64,000 bases of DNA from Helicobacter fennelliae. GTDB taxonomy: Bacteria; Campylobacterota; Campylobacteria; Campylobacterales; Helicobacteraceae. Location of the stretch: positions 1,116,001 to 1,180,000 of the forward strand of contig NZ_UGIB01000001.1 of assembly GCF_900451005.1 (NCBI RefSeq), given 5' to 3'. Below the pieces are notes generated by a model. It was not told where the DNA came from, did no database searches, and saw nothing but the letters and a program-made list of their open reading frames with translations. A program made the position numbers and the translations under genes. Below are positions 1-9,974 of the stretch, one piece after another. How positions within the stretch are numbered: position 1 is the first letter of the stretch; each line of letters starts with the position of its first letter.

Positions 1-1
1 T

Positions 2-1996
2 GCTTATACGACAATCATCGCTGATATGCTGAAAAAATATAAATGGCTTCATAATCAAGAAGTGTTTTTGCTTACAGGCACAGATGAGCACGGACAAAAA
101 ATCGAGCAATCCGCAAAAGCCAAAGGCAAATCACCGCAAGCCTATACTGATGAAATCAGCCAAGTATTTCGCAATCTTTGGGATTATTTTGGCATTGACT
201 ATGATTATTTTATCCGCACGACAGATTCTTATCACAAAGACGCGGTGGCTAAGGTTTTTGAGGTGATGTGTGAGAATGGAGATATTTATCTGGGCGAATA
301 TGAGGGCGATTATTGCGTGAGTTGTGAGAGCTTTTTTACAAATGTCAAAGATGGTATATGCCCTGATTGTGCTGGAAATAAGCCACTTAGTAAAATCAAA
401 GAAGAGAGCTACTTTTTCGCACTTAGTCGCTATCAAGATCGCCTATTGCAATGGTATGGAGAAAATGAAAACATTATCCTTCCACAGCACAAAAAAAACG
501 AAGTGATCGCATTTATCCAAAGCGGGCTTACTGATCTCTCCATATCGCGCACAAGCTTTGAATGGGGTGTGCCACTTAGACATATCCTTAGCAATGGCAA
601 AAGCGATAAAAAACATATCGCGTATGTATGGCTTGATGCGTTGTTTAATTATTTGAGTGCGCTTGGATTTAATGGCGAAAAAAACAGCACAAATTGGAAA
701 ATGGAGTATTGGCAAAACGCCACACATATTGTAGGAAAGGATATTTTACGCTTTCATGCAGTGTATTGGCCTGCGTTTTTGATGAGTCTTAATCTCCCAT
801 TACCAAAGCATATTTACGCGCATGGCTGGTGGATGCGCGATGGACAAAAAATGAGTAAAAGTATCGGCAATGTGATTAATCCAAAAGAATTTGCTGATGC
901 CTATGGCATAGAGGCATTGCGGTATTATCTTTTGCGTGAGGCGTCATTTGGGCAAGATGGCGACTTCAGCCAAAAAGGCTTGGTTGAGCGCATTAATAGC
1001 GAGCTTGGCAATGAGCTTGGCAATCTGCTTAATCGCTTGCTTGGTATGAGCGAAAAATACACACAACTCACCATAGAATCAAGCGATTTTGAGAGCATTT
1101 ATCCGCTAGAATCAAAGCATATTAATGAGATTTTTCAATCTATCCACATCAAAATGGATTCTATGCAAATCAATCTCTATATACAAGATATTTGGAAAGC
1201 TCTAAGTTTGGGTAATGCAAGTATCACAAAATATGAGCCTTGGAATCTTTATAAGCTTGGCAAAATCAAAGAAATCAACGCGCTTTTGGCACTCAATGCA
1301 AATCTCTTGCTTAAAGCTAGCCTTTGTCTCTATCCTATCATGCCTCAAACCGCCAAAAATATAGCACTTGCATTTGGGCAGACTATCTCGCCAAAGCTCT
1401 ATAATGCACTCATTCAAAATGCGCAATCTCTTTTTGCTTTGTCTTTGCAAAAAATCCCTCCGCTTTTTCCAAAAATAGAAGCACTCCTAATCCCAGAATC
1501 TCACACTTTAGAATCCCAAAATAATGTAGATTCTAGCGCACCAAAATCTAAAATAATGGAATCTAAAATAGCAGAATCTGAAGAATCCAAATCCACAGAA
1601 TCCAAAGCGCACGCAAGCGCGACTACAAATACGACTGCAAACACTCTTGCAAACACTTTTGATGGTATCGCACTTATTGATATAGCGGATTTTAGCAAGA
1701 TTGACATTCGTGTAGGTGAGATTCTAAGCGCAGAGCCTGTGCCAAAATCTACCAAACTCTTAAAGCTCCAAATTGATCTAGGCGAGAGAGAATCTCGAAC
1801 TATTCTCTCTGGAATCGCGCAATTTTACACACCACAAGAGCTTTTGCACACACAAGTTTGTGTGATAGCTAATCTCAAGCCCGCAAAAATCATGGGTCAA
1901 TACAGCTATGGAATGATACTTGCTAGCAAAGATGAATATGGACTATCTCTCCTAAGGATAGACAAAAAACATCAAAATGGGAGCAAAGTAAGCTAG
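2..1996 (+). CDS. metG: methionyl-tRNA synthetase, 5' end outside window
   Basis: Charges tRNA-Met with methionine in the cytoplasm. The reading frame is open from base 2 and begins AYTTIIADMLKKY, the segment that normally follows the HIGH signature, so the true start and HIGH lie just outside the window. Zinc-type cysteine pairs (CVSC and CPDC) lie at about 313-372, and KMSKS is intact at 848-862. The C-terminal part from about 1680 (IDIRVGEI...PAKIMGQYSYGMI) is a tRNA-binding domain of the Trbp111/EMAP type. A Ser/Glu/Lys/Thr-rich linker (about 1495-1665) joins the two and is largely built from the genome's AGAATCTA word. The stop overlaps the GTG start of the next gene by one base. Identification is secure. 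Confidence 0.96.
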   Translation, partial: AYTTIIADMLKKYKWLHNQEVFLLTGTDEHGQKIEQSAKAKGKSPQAYTDEISQVFRNLWDYFGIDYDYFIRTTDSYHKDAVAKVFEVMCENGDIYLGEYEGDYCVSCESFFTNVKDGICPDCAGNKPLSKIKEESYFFALSRYQDRLLQWYGENENIILPQHKKNEVIAFIQSGLTDLSISRTSFEWGVPLRHILSNGKSDKKHIAYVWLDALFNYLSALGFNGEKNSTNWKMEYWQNATHIVGKDILRFHAVYWPAFLMSLNLPLPKHIYAHGWWMRDGQKMSKSIGNVINPKEFADAYGIEALRYYLLREASFGQDGDFSQKGLVERINSELGNELGNLLNRLLGMSEKYTQLTIESSDFESIYPLESKHINEIFQSIHIKMDSMQINLYIQDIWKALSLGNASITKYEPWNLYKLGKIKEINALLALNANLLLKASLCLYPIMPQTAKNIALAFGQTISPKLYNALIQNAQSLFALSLQKIPPLFPKIEALLIPESHTLESQNNVDSSAPKSKIMESKIAESEESKSTESKAHASATTNTTANTLANTFDGIALIDIADFSKIDIRVGEILSAEPVPKSTKLLKLQIDLGERESRTILSGIAQFYTPQELLHTQVCVIANLKPAKIMGQYSYGMILASKDEYGLSLLRIDKKHQNGSKVS

Positions 1997-3030
1997 TGAA
2001 AATCAAAGAAGCCGTAGAAATTATATGTGGCACATCGATAAATTCTCCAGCGATAGGGTCATTTAGCGGGTTTGCAACAAAGCTTGAAGATGTCAAACGC
2101 GGATTTTTATTTTTTGCCAAAAATCCAAATGAAATCAATGCCGCGATAAAAGCCGGTGCGTTTGGTATTGTGTTTGATAGCTTTGTGCAAATGGAAGATG
2201 GCGAAATCGCATGGATCAAAGTCGCTTCGATAGAGGATTCAATCATTCGCCTCACGCGATACAAGCTTTTGAGTGAAAACATTCAAGTTTTTTATGTTAA
2301 TGCCTATCAATACGCAATCGCCCAAAATATCATCACTTCTGATGATACTGCACTCTTTGATGACAATCCCTCTAAACTTTTGGAATTGCTTGAAAAAAAG
2401 CACCCAACAAAAATCATCATCAAAAACCAAACTCTGCTTGATTTTGTGCTTGAATACACCCCTTGCGTGATCCTAGAAAAGCTACCATTTGATATAAGCA
2501 ATCCTTCTTCGTTATTTGAGCCTAAATTCTACTACAAGCTTAATTTATATCAGACTCCATTGCCTGAAGTGTTTTTGCCAGATCTTGGGGCGGTGATTGA
2601 GATGTGCGTCAATGCAAATATTGAATTTAATCTTAATAATTTTGAAGTGATTTCCTCTCTCTTGCCACTCTCGCTCAATCAAGAAGCCAAAATCCTACCA
2701 TTTGGGCAAAGTCCGCATGTGGCTATCCCTACAAATGACAAAGAGATATTTTTGCGATACGCGCTTATCTTTCATAAGCACGCCAAATGGGGCAAGGTGC
2801 TGTTTTTGGTCCCAAAGATTCTCCAAGAGCAAAATCTTGATCTCTATGATCTGTATGAAGCGCGCATAGGTAAAAAGCTAGAATCCATACAATATAATGT
2901 CGCCAATGAGCTTCCTCATCTTTTGCGAAGCCATGCGTATAATTTTGGGCTTATTTTTGGTATAGGGCTTGAGGGCTTGCAATTTATCCTAAATCAACAA
3001 AAGCCAATCCCAGATCCGACACTTTTTTAG
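1996..3030 (+). CDS. MurF N-terminal-domain-like protein (HP0418-type), function unknown
   Basis: 344 residues starting with GTG, whose G is the last base of the metG stop codon, so the two are translationally coupled. The first 95 residues resemble the N-terminal UDP-binding domain of Mur ligases: DVKRGFLFFAKN, then an alternating IKAGAFGIVFD, then VASIEDSIIRLTRYK. The central ATPase P-loop of a true Mur ligase (GTNGKT) is absent, so it should not be a ligase. The remainder has no motif I recognise. The position between metG and cmoB is the same as HP0418 in H. pylori. It is probably a cytoplasmic protein; a role in wall synthesis would be speculation. Confidence 0.75.
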   Translation: MKIKEAVEIICGTSINSPAIGSFSGFATKLEDVKRGFLFFAKNPNEINAAIKAGAFGIVFDSFVQMEDGEIAWIKVASIEDSIIRLTRYKLLSENIQVFYVNAYQYAIAQNIITSDDTALFDDNPSKLLELLEKKHPTKIIIKNQTLLDFVLEYTPCVILEKLPFDISNPSSLFEPKFYYKLNLYQTPLPEVFLPDLGAVIEMCVNANIEFNLNNFEVISSLLPLSLNQEAKILPFGQSPHVAIPTNDKEIFLRYALIFHKHAKWGKVLFLVPKILQEQNLDLYDLYEARIGKKLESIQYNVANELPHLLRSHAYNFGLIFGIGLEGLQFILNQQKPIPDPTLF

Positions 3031-3038
3031 GGGTTATT

Positions 3039-3923
3039 TTGAAGATTTTGCAATCTAAAAACATTGCTCCATTATGGCAACAAATCACACAAATGGATAC
3101 TTTTATCAAAAAAGGCGCAGGGCAGTTTATCTATGACAAAGGTATCCACATCTCACTTCCCAAAAACCAAACACCAGAGACACAACACAAAATCTATACC
3201 CTAGCCACACAGCTTAAATCATGGCGAAAAGGACCTTTTTATATCGATGAGCTTTATATTGATAGCGAATGGCAGAGCTTTATCAAATGGGATTTTTTAA
3301 GTCCATTTCTAAACCTAGAAAACGCCAATATCGCCGATGTGGGGTGCAATAATGGATTTTATATGTTTGCTATACATACACAATCGCCAAAAAGTATCAC
3401 AGGATTTGATCCAAGTGCCTTATGCTATTGTCAATTCCACTTCATCAATCACTTCTTAGATTTGCCTTTGCGTTATGAGCTTTTGGGCGTGCAAGATCTA
3501 GAATCTAAAGCATTCAAAGAAGCATTTGATGTGATTTTTTGCTTAGGGGTGCTCTATCATCGCACTGATGTATTTGCCACACTCAAATCACTTGCAAGCG
3601 CGCTTAGACGGAATGGAATCTTGATTTTGGATACACTTATTTTTGAATCAGATCTTGAGATTGCGCTTTGCCCCACGCAAACTTATGCTAAAATGCGTAA
3701 TGTTTATTTGATCCCATCGATTAAAGCTATTGAGGGCTGGTTTGAGCGATGTGGGTTTTGTGATGTAAAGCTATTAGGCATTATCCCGACTACAACAAAC
3801 GAGCAAAGAAAAACACCATGGATAGATTCTCTAAGCCTTGAGTCGTTTTTGGATTCTAGTGGCAAAACAATCGAGGGCTATCCACCGCCAAAAAGAGCGT
3901 ATTTCAAAGTAAGGAGAAAATAA
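3039..3923 (+). CDS. cmoB: tRNA U34 carboxymethyltransferase CmoB
   Basis: Transfers the carboxymethyl group of carboxy-S-adenosyl-methionine to 5-hydroxyuridine at tRNA position 34, giving cmo5U. The 294-residue product has the class I methyltransferase nucleotide loop IADVGCNNGFYMF (about residues 98-110), then FDVIFCLGVLYHRTDV and a final strand LRRNGILILDT, all typical of CmoB. It is shorter than the E. coli enzyme (about 323) but of Helicobacter length. The start is TTG at 3039, eight bases after the preceding stop, with a GGGG run at 3030-3033 as ribosome-binding site. It overlaps the next gene by one base (TAATG). No cmoA, the source of carboxy-SAM, is in the window. Confidence 0.93.
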   Translation: MKILQSKNIAPLWQQITQMDTFIKKGAGQFIYDKGIHISLPKNQTPETQHKIYTLATQLKSWRKGPFYIDELYIDSEWQSFIKWDFLSPFLNLENANIADVGCNNGFYMFAIHTQSPKSITGFDPSALCYCQFHFINHFLDLPLRYELLGVQDLESKAFKEAFDVIFCLGVLYHRTDVFATLKSLASALRRNGILILDTLIFESDLEIALCPTQTYAKMRNVYLIPSIKAIEGWFERCGFCDVKLLGIIPTTTNEQRKTPWIDSLSLESFLDSSGKTIEGYPPPKRAYFKVRRK

Positions 3924-4366
3924 TGGACGAAGAAGAAGGTTTCATTAGACATTCTGCTGATGATAGAGTCGTTGGCTTAAAGATCAATTCAAATTATTGT
4001 GGCGATATTGCGTCCTTGCAAAAAGATAAAGCCGAGATTATCCTCACAACGCACGAGGATATGGAGGTAGATTCTGGTATCACACATACTGGATTTATCC
4101 ATTCAGCAGCGAGTTTTGCGGCACTTTGTGCGATCAATAAAAAACACTCAATCATCATCGGCGCAGATGTCAAATACCTAGCTCCCATTGAGACAAACCA
4201 AAAAGTCATCTTCAAAGCAAAAACCTTGCAAAACGATATGCGTAAATGCGAGATCAAAGTTGAGGGCTTTATTTTGGATATAAAAATTTTTGATGGCTTG
4301 TTTTATATTGTTGTGTTTGACAAAAAGCTTTTCAAACTCAAACTCAAAGAAGGCAAGGAAATATAA
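3923..4366 (+). CDS. hotdog-fold thioesterase-like protein (HP0420-type)
   Basis: A 147-residue protein whose core pattern fits a single hotdog domain of the PaaI/FapR kind: a buried helix motif HTGFIHSAASFAALCAIN near residues 50-70, followed by strands IIIGADVKYLAPIETNQKVIFKAKT. These proteins usually hydrolyse or bind acyl-CoA or acyl-ACP. The substrate cannot be read from the sequence. The start ATG overlaps the cmoB stop by one base, behind a strong AAGGAG, and the glucosyltransferase follows with no gap, so metG to cgt reads as one operon. The same gene order occurs in H. pylori. Confidence 0.8.
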   Translation: MDEEEGFIRHSADDRVVGLKINSNYCGDIASLQKDKAEIILTTHEDMEVDSGITHTGFIHSAASFAALCAINKKHSIIIGADVKYLAPIETNQKVIFKAKTLQNDMRKCEIKVEGFILDIKIFDGLFYIVVFDKKLFKLKLKEGKEI

Positions 4367-5503
4367 ATGACAATCGTGCTTGTTGTCGATAGTTTTGCTG
4401 ACAAAAGCAATGGCACTTCAATGACTGCTGCGAGATTCTATGAAGCACTCAAAGCGCGCGGGCATACTGTGCGCGTGGTCGCGCCTTATGTCAAGGGTAG
4501 TGATTTTTTTGCGCTCAAAGAGCGATATATTCCGCTTGTTACAGAGATTTCTCACAAGCAGCATATGATTTTTGGAAAGCCTGATAAAAATGTGCTAAGA
4601 GAGGCATTTAGCGGAGCAGACATCGTGCATTTGTATTTGCCATTTCAGCTTGAGCAAGTCGCACTCAAAGTCGCAAAAGAGATGAAAATCCCCTATCTTG
4701 CCGCATTTCACCTTCAGCCTGAACATATCACTTATAATATCTCTTTGCAGAATCTAGCCTTTCTTAATCGCTTTATTTTTTGGCTTTTTAAAGTGCGCTT
4801 TTATCATCAAGTCTTTCATATCCACTGCCCTTCAGCCCTTATCAAAAACGAGCTAGAAAAGGCGAAATTTAAGGGCGAAAAATTTGTGATTTCTAATGGA
4901 TTTGATCCGCGATTTAAGCCCGCTTCTACACCGCCAAAAGATGATGGATTTATCCATATTACTATGGTTGGACGTTATTCCAAAGAAAAGCGACAAGACC
5001 TCATCATTAAAGCAATCGCCAAAAACCCCTACAAAGACAAAATCAAACTCCACCTAAAAGGCATAGGACCGCTAGAATCTAGCCTCAAAAGACAAGCTAA
5101 AATCTTGCCAAATGAAGTGGATTTTGGGTTTGTAACGCCTGATGAGCTACTCAAAGTCTTGCACGCCACGCATATCTATATCCACGCTGCTGATGTCGAG
5201 GGCGAGGCGATCGCTTGCCTAGAGGCGATAAGCTGTGGCATTGTACCAATCATTTCGGATTCTAAAATCTCTGCGACAAATCAGTTCGCACTTGATGCTC
5301 GCTCGCTTTTTAAAGCCGGCGATAGTGATGATTTGAGTGAGAAAATCAGCTATTGGATAGAGCATGGAGATGAGCGAGCAAAATCCTCAAGCCTCTATGC
5401 CAAATCCGCACAAAACTACACCCTAGAATCCACAATCACCAAAACCGAGCAGATGTATAAACAAGTCGTTGAATTTTTCAGAGGGGTTTATGCAGAGGCA
5501 TAA
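4367..5503 (+). CDS. cgt: cholesterol alpha-glucosyltransferase homologue (GT4)
   Basis: Expected to transfer glucose from UDP-glucose to host-derived cholesterol at the inner face of the membrane, making cholesteryl alpha-glucoside, a lipid characteristic of Helicobacter. The 378 residues follow the H. pylori enzyme closely from memory: VLVVDSFADKSNGTSMTAARF at the start, KERYIPLVTEISHKQH, AAFHLQPEHITYN, ISNGFDPRFK, MVGRYSKEKRQD, then the GT4 donor site VEGEAIACLEAISCGIVPI and ATNQFALDARSLF. Start ATG at 4367 follows directly on the previous stop, with GGAAAT upstream. It is the last gene of the metG operon. I am confident of the family and fairly confident of the substrate. Confidence 0.92.
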   Translation: MTIVLVVDSFADKSNGTSMTAARFYEALKARGHTVRVVAPYVKGSDFFALKERYIPLVTEISHKQHMIFGKPDKNVLREAFSGADIVHLYLPFQLEQVALKVAKEMKIPYLAAFHLQPEHITYNISLQNLAFLNRFIFWLFKVRFYHQVFHIHCPSALIKNELEKAKFKGEKFVISNGFDPRFKPASTPPKDDGFIHITMVGRYSKEKRQDLIIKAIAKNPYKDKIKLHLKGIGPLESSLKRQAKILPNEVDFGFVTPDELLKVLHATHIYIHAADVEGEAIACLEAISCGIVPIISDSKISATNQFALDARSLFKAGDSDDLSEKISYWIEHGDERAKSSSLYAKSAQNYTLESTITKTEQMYKQVVEFFRGVYAEA

Positions 5504-5897
5504 TCAAGAATGATTACTAACCTAAAAGATTCTAGATTTTTATTTTCATCAGAATCTAAATCCTCTCTTTTTGCAGATTGTTTTGTTTGGCTTGTCTTGT
5601 GTTATTTGACAACGCACGCAAAGTGCGACTCATTTGGTTTTATCTTGTGCCAAAGCTTTCAAAACTACAAAAATAAGCTAAAAATAGAGAATTTCTTGCG
5701 CCCTTTTGTGTTGGCATAGAATTTAGAATCTAAAAGTGGATTTTTATGGATTGCCACGCAAGGATAAACCTTGCTCGCAATTGAGGGGGCAGGTTTGTCA
5801 TTGCGAGACTTCCGCTAGGAAGTCGTGGCAATCTATAAAAAGAATCCACTTATTTGTGGTAGATTCTTTAGTGATTTTGTGCTTATTATTGCGCCTT
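5504..5897. repeat. intergenic region with a two-hairpin GGATTGCC palindromic element
   Basis: No convincing gene lies here; a 69-codon frame at 5510-5719 is composed of repeat sequence. At 5748-5835 are two adjoining palindromes with common ends (GGATTGCCACG and CTCGCAAT) but different inner stems, GCAAGG-ATAAA-CCTTGC and GACTTCC-GCTA-GGAAGTC. The same family recurs near 7.4, 11.1, 35.0, 35.3, 45.6 and 57.2 kb. The flanks carry TAGATTCT words. Confidence 0.8.
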
Positions 5898-7242
5898 TTA
5901 CATTGACTCGGGAGTAGATTCTAGAATCTGCAATGCCCTTTTAAGCTTATGTGGCGGAAGATAGACATTTTCTTGCTGTGGGTGCATGGAAATATCACGC
6001 GTTTGCCCTACGATATAGTGATAATCGCATTGTCTTGCAAGAAGTGTGAATTGTGGATTGCAGTCATGATAATATTGAGAAAATATCTCAAGCACCTTGA
6101 TGCCTTTTTTGGCAAACAACGCGTTATTAAGCCCAGAGCCATGCATACTTGCGATAATCTTTGCGGAAGCAAAAAACTGCATTTGCTCTTTGAGACTTAG
6201 AGCATCAGGCAAAATAATCTCATATCCAAAGCTCTCAAAAATCTCCTCTACTTCATGGAGGTTTTCTATATTGCGATTAGAAGCAGCTGGGCGCGTGAGG
6301 AAAAGCTTTTTTTCTGCAGGGATTTGCGCGAGATTTGGGAATAGGCTCTCATACATATCATAGATATACAGAGGCAAGATAAATGAACGGAAGTGCATAT
6401 ATTGGCGGTATTCGATGATCTCATAATCAGATATTGGTGTATGGATAATGAGTTCTTTGGCGTGGAGGAGTTGCTTTGAGCTTGTGGGGATAATGCGCTC
6501 TTTTGGGATCTTAAGAAGCTCATACATTTGCGCTTGAAATGGGGTATTAAGCGGAAGGACATAAAAATCAGGTGTGATATTAGCAAGCTTAAGCTGGTAG
6601 AATCCACCCATAACATCGCGAATAAAGTGTCCATATCCATCTTCAGTGCATCGATGCAATATTGCGATAGAGCACTCTTTTTGCTTGCAAAATAGCGCAT
6701 CTTTGTAGAATTTGAGCCATTTTTTGAGACGACTTAAACGAAAGTTTAAAGCGGCTAATTTGCCTCGATATAAATCTTTGCTTTGAGTGGTAGGATCTAG
6801 TGGATGACGAAAAGATGAGTAAGAAATCAACGCTTTTTTGCTCTTTGTCCATACGCTTTCATCATTTGTATAAGCATAGGCATGAGGCAAGGTTCTGACT
6901 TTGCACTCTAGCGTCTCGTGGGTATATGGACGAAAAAAATAATGAATATTTCCGAAAATATCAGCGAAATTTGGATTTTTGCCTAACATTTTGGTATCTG
7001 CATAAGGCTGATTTGTGGTTGCGTTTTCTGTAGTTGTATTGTTTTGAATCTTATGTTCTAGAACTTTGTTTTCTAGAATCTTATTTCCTTGCCCCCCCCC
7101 CCTTAATGGCATTATTAGCGACATTATCAAGCTTTTTTATACCAGAGGCTTTGACAAGCACAGATTCTTGTGGATAGACCAAAAACTCTTGTGTGATTTC
7201 TCCATCTTGCTTTGCTTGCGCGTATGTGGTTGTTTGAAACAT
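5898..7242 (-). CDS. GT61-family glycosyltransferase, frame interrupted by poly-G tract (phase-variable)
   Basis: The C-terminal two thirds carry the GT61 (DUF563) pattern, including HGSGLNNALFAKKGIKVLEI and a preceding ELIIHTPIS strand, so it probably adds a sugar to a surface glycan. The natural start is the ATG at 7242-7240 behind AAAGGA. That frame encodes MFQTTTYAQAK... and then meets 11 G (7102-7092 on the plus strand as C). With 11 it stops at 7081, giving 53 residues. With 10 or 13 G it joins the downstream frame into a 447-residue protein. As sequenced the long downstream frame can only be entered from out-of-frame ATGs just before the tract (from 7130, 410 residues), which lack a good ribosome-binding site. 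The gene is therefore read as phase-OFF. Confidence 0.85.
7092..7102. repeat. C11/G11 phase-variation tract in the GT61 gene
   Basis: Eleven consecutive C on the plus strand, about 46 codons into the minus-strand glycosyltransferase. Frame arithmetic gives ON at 10 or 13, OFF at 11. Confidence 0.9.
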
Positions 7243-7723
7243 CTGTGTCCTTTGGGCTTTGAATTTGTCTTAAGACAAAGCTACTATCTTAATATACTTA
7301 AACTTGAATATCACTTAAGTTGTTTGGATTTTGCTTGAGTTTGGAATATTGAATTTACCAGAATCTAGTTGTAGAGCAAATCTAGATTCTCTTTTGCTTC
7401 GTTGCTTTGTGTCTTGCAATGACAAACACGTCCCCTCAATTGCGAGCAAAATTTTCAAATTTTGCGTGGCAATCTATAAAATCCACTTTTAGATTCTATG
7501 CAAACACAAAAAGAGCATTAAGAAATTCTAGATTTTAAGATGAGTTTGCAAGGGTTTGCAAGGGTTTGCAAGGGTTTGCAAGGGTTTGCAAGGGTTTGAT
7601 AGATTGTGAAGTTTTGAGCGAGGAAATAGAACTTATAGTTCATTGACGAAGCGAAAAACAAACTCGCAGCTCAAATCGCTTAAAAGTTAGAGTTTAGATT
7701 CTATGTAAATTAGAATCTAAACT
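7243..7723. repeat. intergenic mosaic: palindromic element plus 10-bp tandem repeat
   Basis: No gene is seen. At about 7395-7485 is a copy of the GGATTGCC/CTCGCAA palindrome family with inner stem GCAAAATTT-TCAA-ATTTTGC. At 7545-7594 the unit TTTGCAAGGG is repeated five times head to tail, then TTTGAT. The following sequence to about 7690 (ending GCAGCTCAAATCGCTTAAAAG) recurs at 52.5-52.65 kb with fewer tandem units, and inverted at 57.0-57.15 kb. Confidence 0.85.
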
Positions 7724-9919
7724 CTAGGATTTTTGCGTAAGTGTAAAACCTTTACTACTATATTTTATCAAAATCTCGCCGCCATTATCGAGCTTGCCTT
7801 CAATGATAAGATCGCTAAGTTTTGTTTTTATCTCGCTATCGATGAGCTTTTTTATCTCTCTTGCGCCAAGCGCGCTTTCAAAGCAATGTGAGGCGATTTG
7901 ATTGAGCGCACGAGAATTTAGCGTGAGCTTGATTTTTCGTTTGGCTAGATCAGCATTGAGATCGTTTATAATTTTTTTGGCGATGAGTTTGAATTCGTTT
8001 TTGCCTAATGGATTGAATTGAATAATACTATCAAGTCGCCCTCGAAACTCCGGACTAAAGATGTCTTTGAGCGCATTATCTCTACGCAATGACTCATCTT
8101 TGGCAAAGCCTATGGTGCTACTTTCTTTGCTTCCGACATTTGAAGTGAGAATGAGGATTACATTATTAAATCGTGCGACATTTCCCATATTGTCAGTTAA
8201 AGTCGCATTATCCATAACCTGCAATAAAATATTATAAATATCGCTATGGGCTTTTTCTATCTCATCAAGCACAAGCACGCAATGCGGATTTTTGCGGATT
8301 TTATCAACTAAGATTCCGCCATTTTCATAGCCTACATAGCCCGCAGGTGCGCCTATGAGAGTGGCTACGCTGTGAGGTTGGGAGTATTCGCTCATATCAA
8401 ACCGCACAAAGCTCATACCAAGACTATTTGCAAGCTCTTTGGCAAGCTCTGTTTTGCCCACACCACTAGGACCGCTAAACAAAAAGCTTCCGATTGGGTG
8501 GTGCAATTCTTTGAGGTTGGTTTTGGCGATTTTTATGGCTTTGACGACTTTTGAGATCGCTTCATCTTGTGCGAAAATCCGCGATTTAAGTTTGGATTCT
8601 AGGCTTTTGAGTAAAGCCCTCTCATCAGAATTGACTTGAGATTTTGGAATATGATAGATTCTAGCAACAATGTGCTCTATATAGTCTTTTGTGATGATGT
8701 TTTGCTCTTTTGATGATGTGTTGTTTTGGGGTGATTTGAGTGCGAAATTTGCCCCGACTTCGTCCATAAGATCGATTGCTTTATCTGGCAAAAATTTATC
8801 ATTAATATAGCGATTTGCCAAATCGAGACAAGTCTCAATCGCCAAATCATCATACACGACATTATGATACTTTTCATACAAGGGTTTGAGGGCTTTTAGG
8901 ATATGCAAGCAAGTCTCTAGGCTTGGTTCTTTGATGTTAATCGTGCTAAATCTTCTTTGCAGGGCTTTGTCTTTGTCAAAAGTGGCTTTGTATTCGCTAA
9001 ATGTGCTCGCGCCGATACATCTTATCGATCCATTTGCAAGTGCTGGTTTGAGGAGGTTTGAGGCGTCCATACTGCTTCCTGAAGTCGCGCCCGCTCCGAC
9101 TAAAGTGTGAATCTCATCGATAAAAATTATAGATTCTTCAATCTCTTCGATTTCTTTGAGGATTGTTTTGAGTCGTTTTTCAAAGTCGCCACGATACTTG
9201 CTTCCGGCGATGAGTGCGCCAAGATCAAGCGCATAGATTTTGGCATTTTGAAGCTTTGGCGGGACTTTTTGCTGCGTGATTGCAAGTGCTAATCCTTCGA
9301 CAATCGCGGTTTTGCCAACGCCAGGCTCTCCTAGCAAGATAGGGTTGTTTTTTTTGCGCCGACACAAAATCTCACATACCCGCTCAATCTCGCTATCTCG
9401 CCCGATGAGCGGATCGATTTTTCCTTCTTTTGCAAGTGCGGTGAGATCTTTGGAAAATTGCGCTAATAAGCCACCTTTTGGGGCTGTTTTTTGGGTTTGT
9501 TTTGTTTCGCTTGGAATGTTTTGTAAAATATCAAGTTTGGCGATAGTTGAGGCTTTGAGGAGTTTGGCAAGGTAGCTTTCTTTCTCCTCAAGTGCAAACA
9601 CCAAAAAATCCCAAAATTCGATGTTTTTCGCCCCTGAAGAGTCAGCATGATGAATCATGAGTGAAAATACCCTATCAAGTGCTAGGGTTTGCTTTGGAAG
9701 CGAGATTTCACTATTTGTCGGAATATATTTGATGATGTATTGTTTTGTGAGATGTTCGAGCTGCGCGATATTTGCACCACAATTTTCTAAAAACTCCTTT
9801 GCCATCGGGTGCTCAAGTAGGCTTAAGAAAATGTGCTCGATTGTTAGATATTCATGTCTGTATTCTCTTGCAATCTCGACAGAGCGGTTGATGATACTTG
9901 TGAATGTTTGGCTAATCAT
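7724..9919 (-). CDS. clpA: ATP-dependent Clp protease ATP-binding subunit ClpA
   Basis: AAA+ unfoldase that feeds substrates into ClpP, with ClpS delivering N-end-rule substrates. The 731-residue protein has the N-terminal Clp repeat domain (about 1-140), a first AAA module with Walker A GEPGVGKT at 197-204 and Walker [11 protein letters not shown], and a second module with GPSGVGKT and [11 protein letters not shown]. The second module continues into the D2-small domain ([12 protein letters not shown]). There is no middle coiled coil, as expected for ClpA rather than ClpB. It lies 55 bases downstream of clpS on the same strand, so it is probably co-transcribed. The Shine-Dalgarno before the ATG is weak. 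Assignment is secure. Confidence 0.97.
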   Translation of the reverse strand: MISQTFTSIINRSVEIAREYRHEYLTIEHIFLSLLEHPMAKEFLENCGANIAQLEHLTKQYIIKYIPTNSEISLPKQTLALDRVFSLMIHHADSSGAKNIEFWDFLVFALEEKESYLAKLLKASTIAKLDILQNIPSETKQTQKTAPKGGLLAQFSKDLTALAKEGKIDPLIGRDSEIERVCEILCRRKKNNPILLGEPGVGKTAIVEGLALAITQQKVPPKLQNAKIYALDLGALIAGSKYRGDFEKRLKTILKEIEEIEESIIFIDEIHTLVGAGATSGSSMDASNLLKPALANGSIRCIGASTFSEYKATFDKDKALQRRFSTINIKEPSLETCLHILKALKPLYEKYHNVVYDDLAIETCLDLANRYINDKFLPDKAIDLMDEVGANFALKSPQNNTSSKEQNIITKDYIEHIVARIYHIPKSQVNSDERALLKSLESKLKSRIFAQDEAISKVVKAIKIAKTNLKELHHPIGSFLFSGPSGVGKTELAKELANSLGMSFVRFDMSEYSQPHSVATLIGAPAGYVGYENGGILVDKIRKNPHCVLVLDEIEKAHSDIYNILLQVMDNATLTDNMGNVARFNNVILILTSNVGSKESSTIGFAKDESLRRDNALKDIFSPEFRGRLDSIIQFNPLGKNEFKLIAKKIINDLNADLAKRKIKLTLNSRALNQIASHCFESALGAREIKKLIDSEIKTKLSDLIIEGKLDNGGEILIKYSSKGFTLTQKS

Positions 9920-9974
9920 TTTATATCGCTTATTTTTGATTTAGTTTTTTAATTTTTCATTTTTAATGAGATTC

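Noticed and set aside
5510-5719. 69-codon plus-strand frame after cgt
   Set aside because: Made of repeat-type intergenic sequence with no ribosome-binding site or recognisable protein.
7545-7600. Tandem repeat considered as a CRISPR array
   Set aside because: Units are 10 bases without spacers and there are no cas genes; it is a simple tandem repeat.
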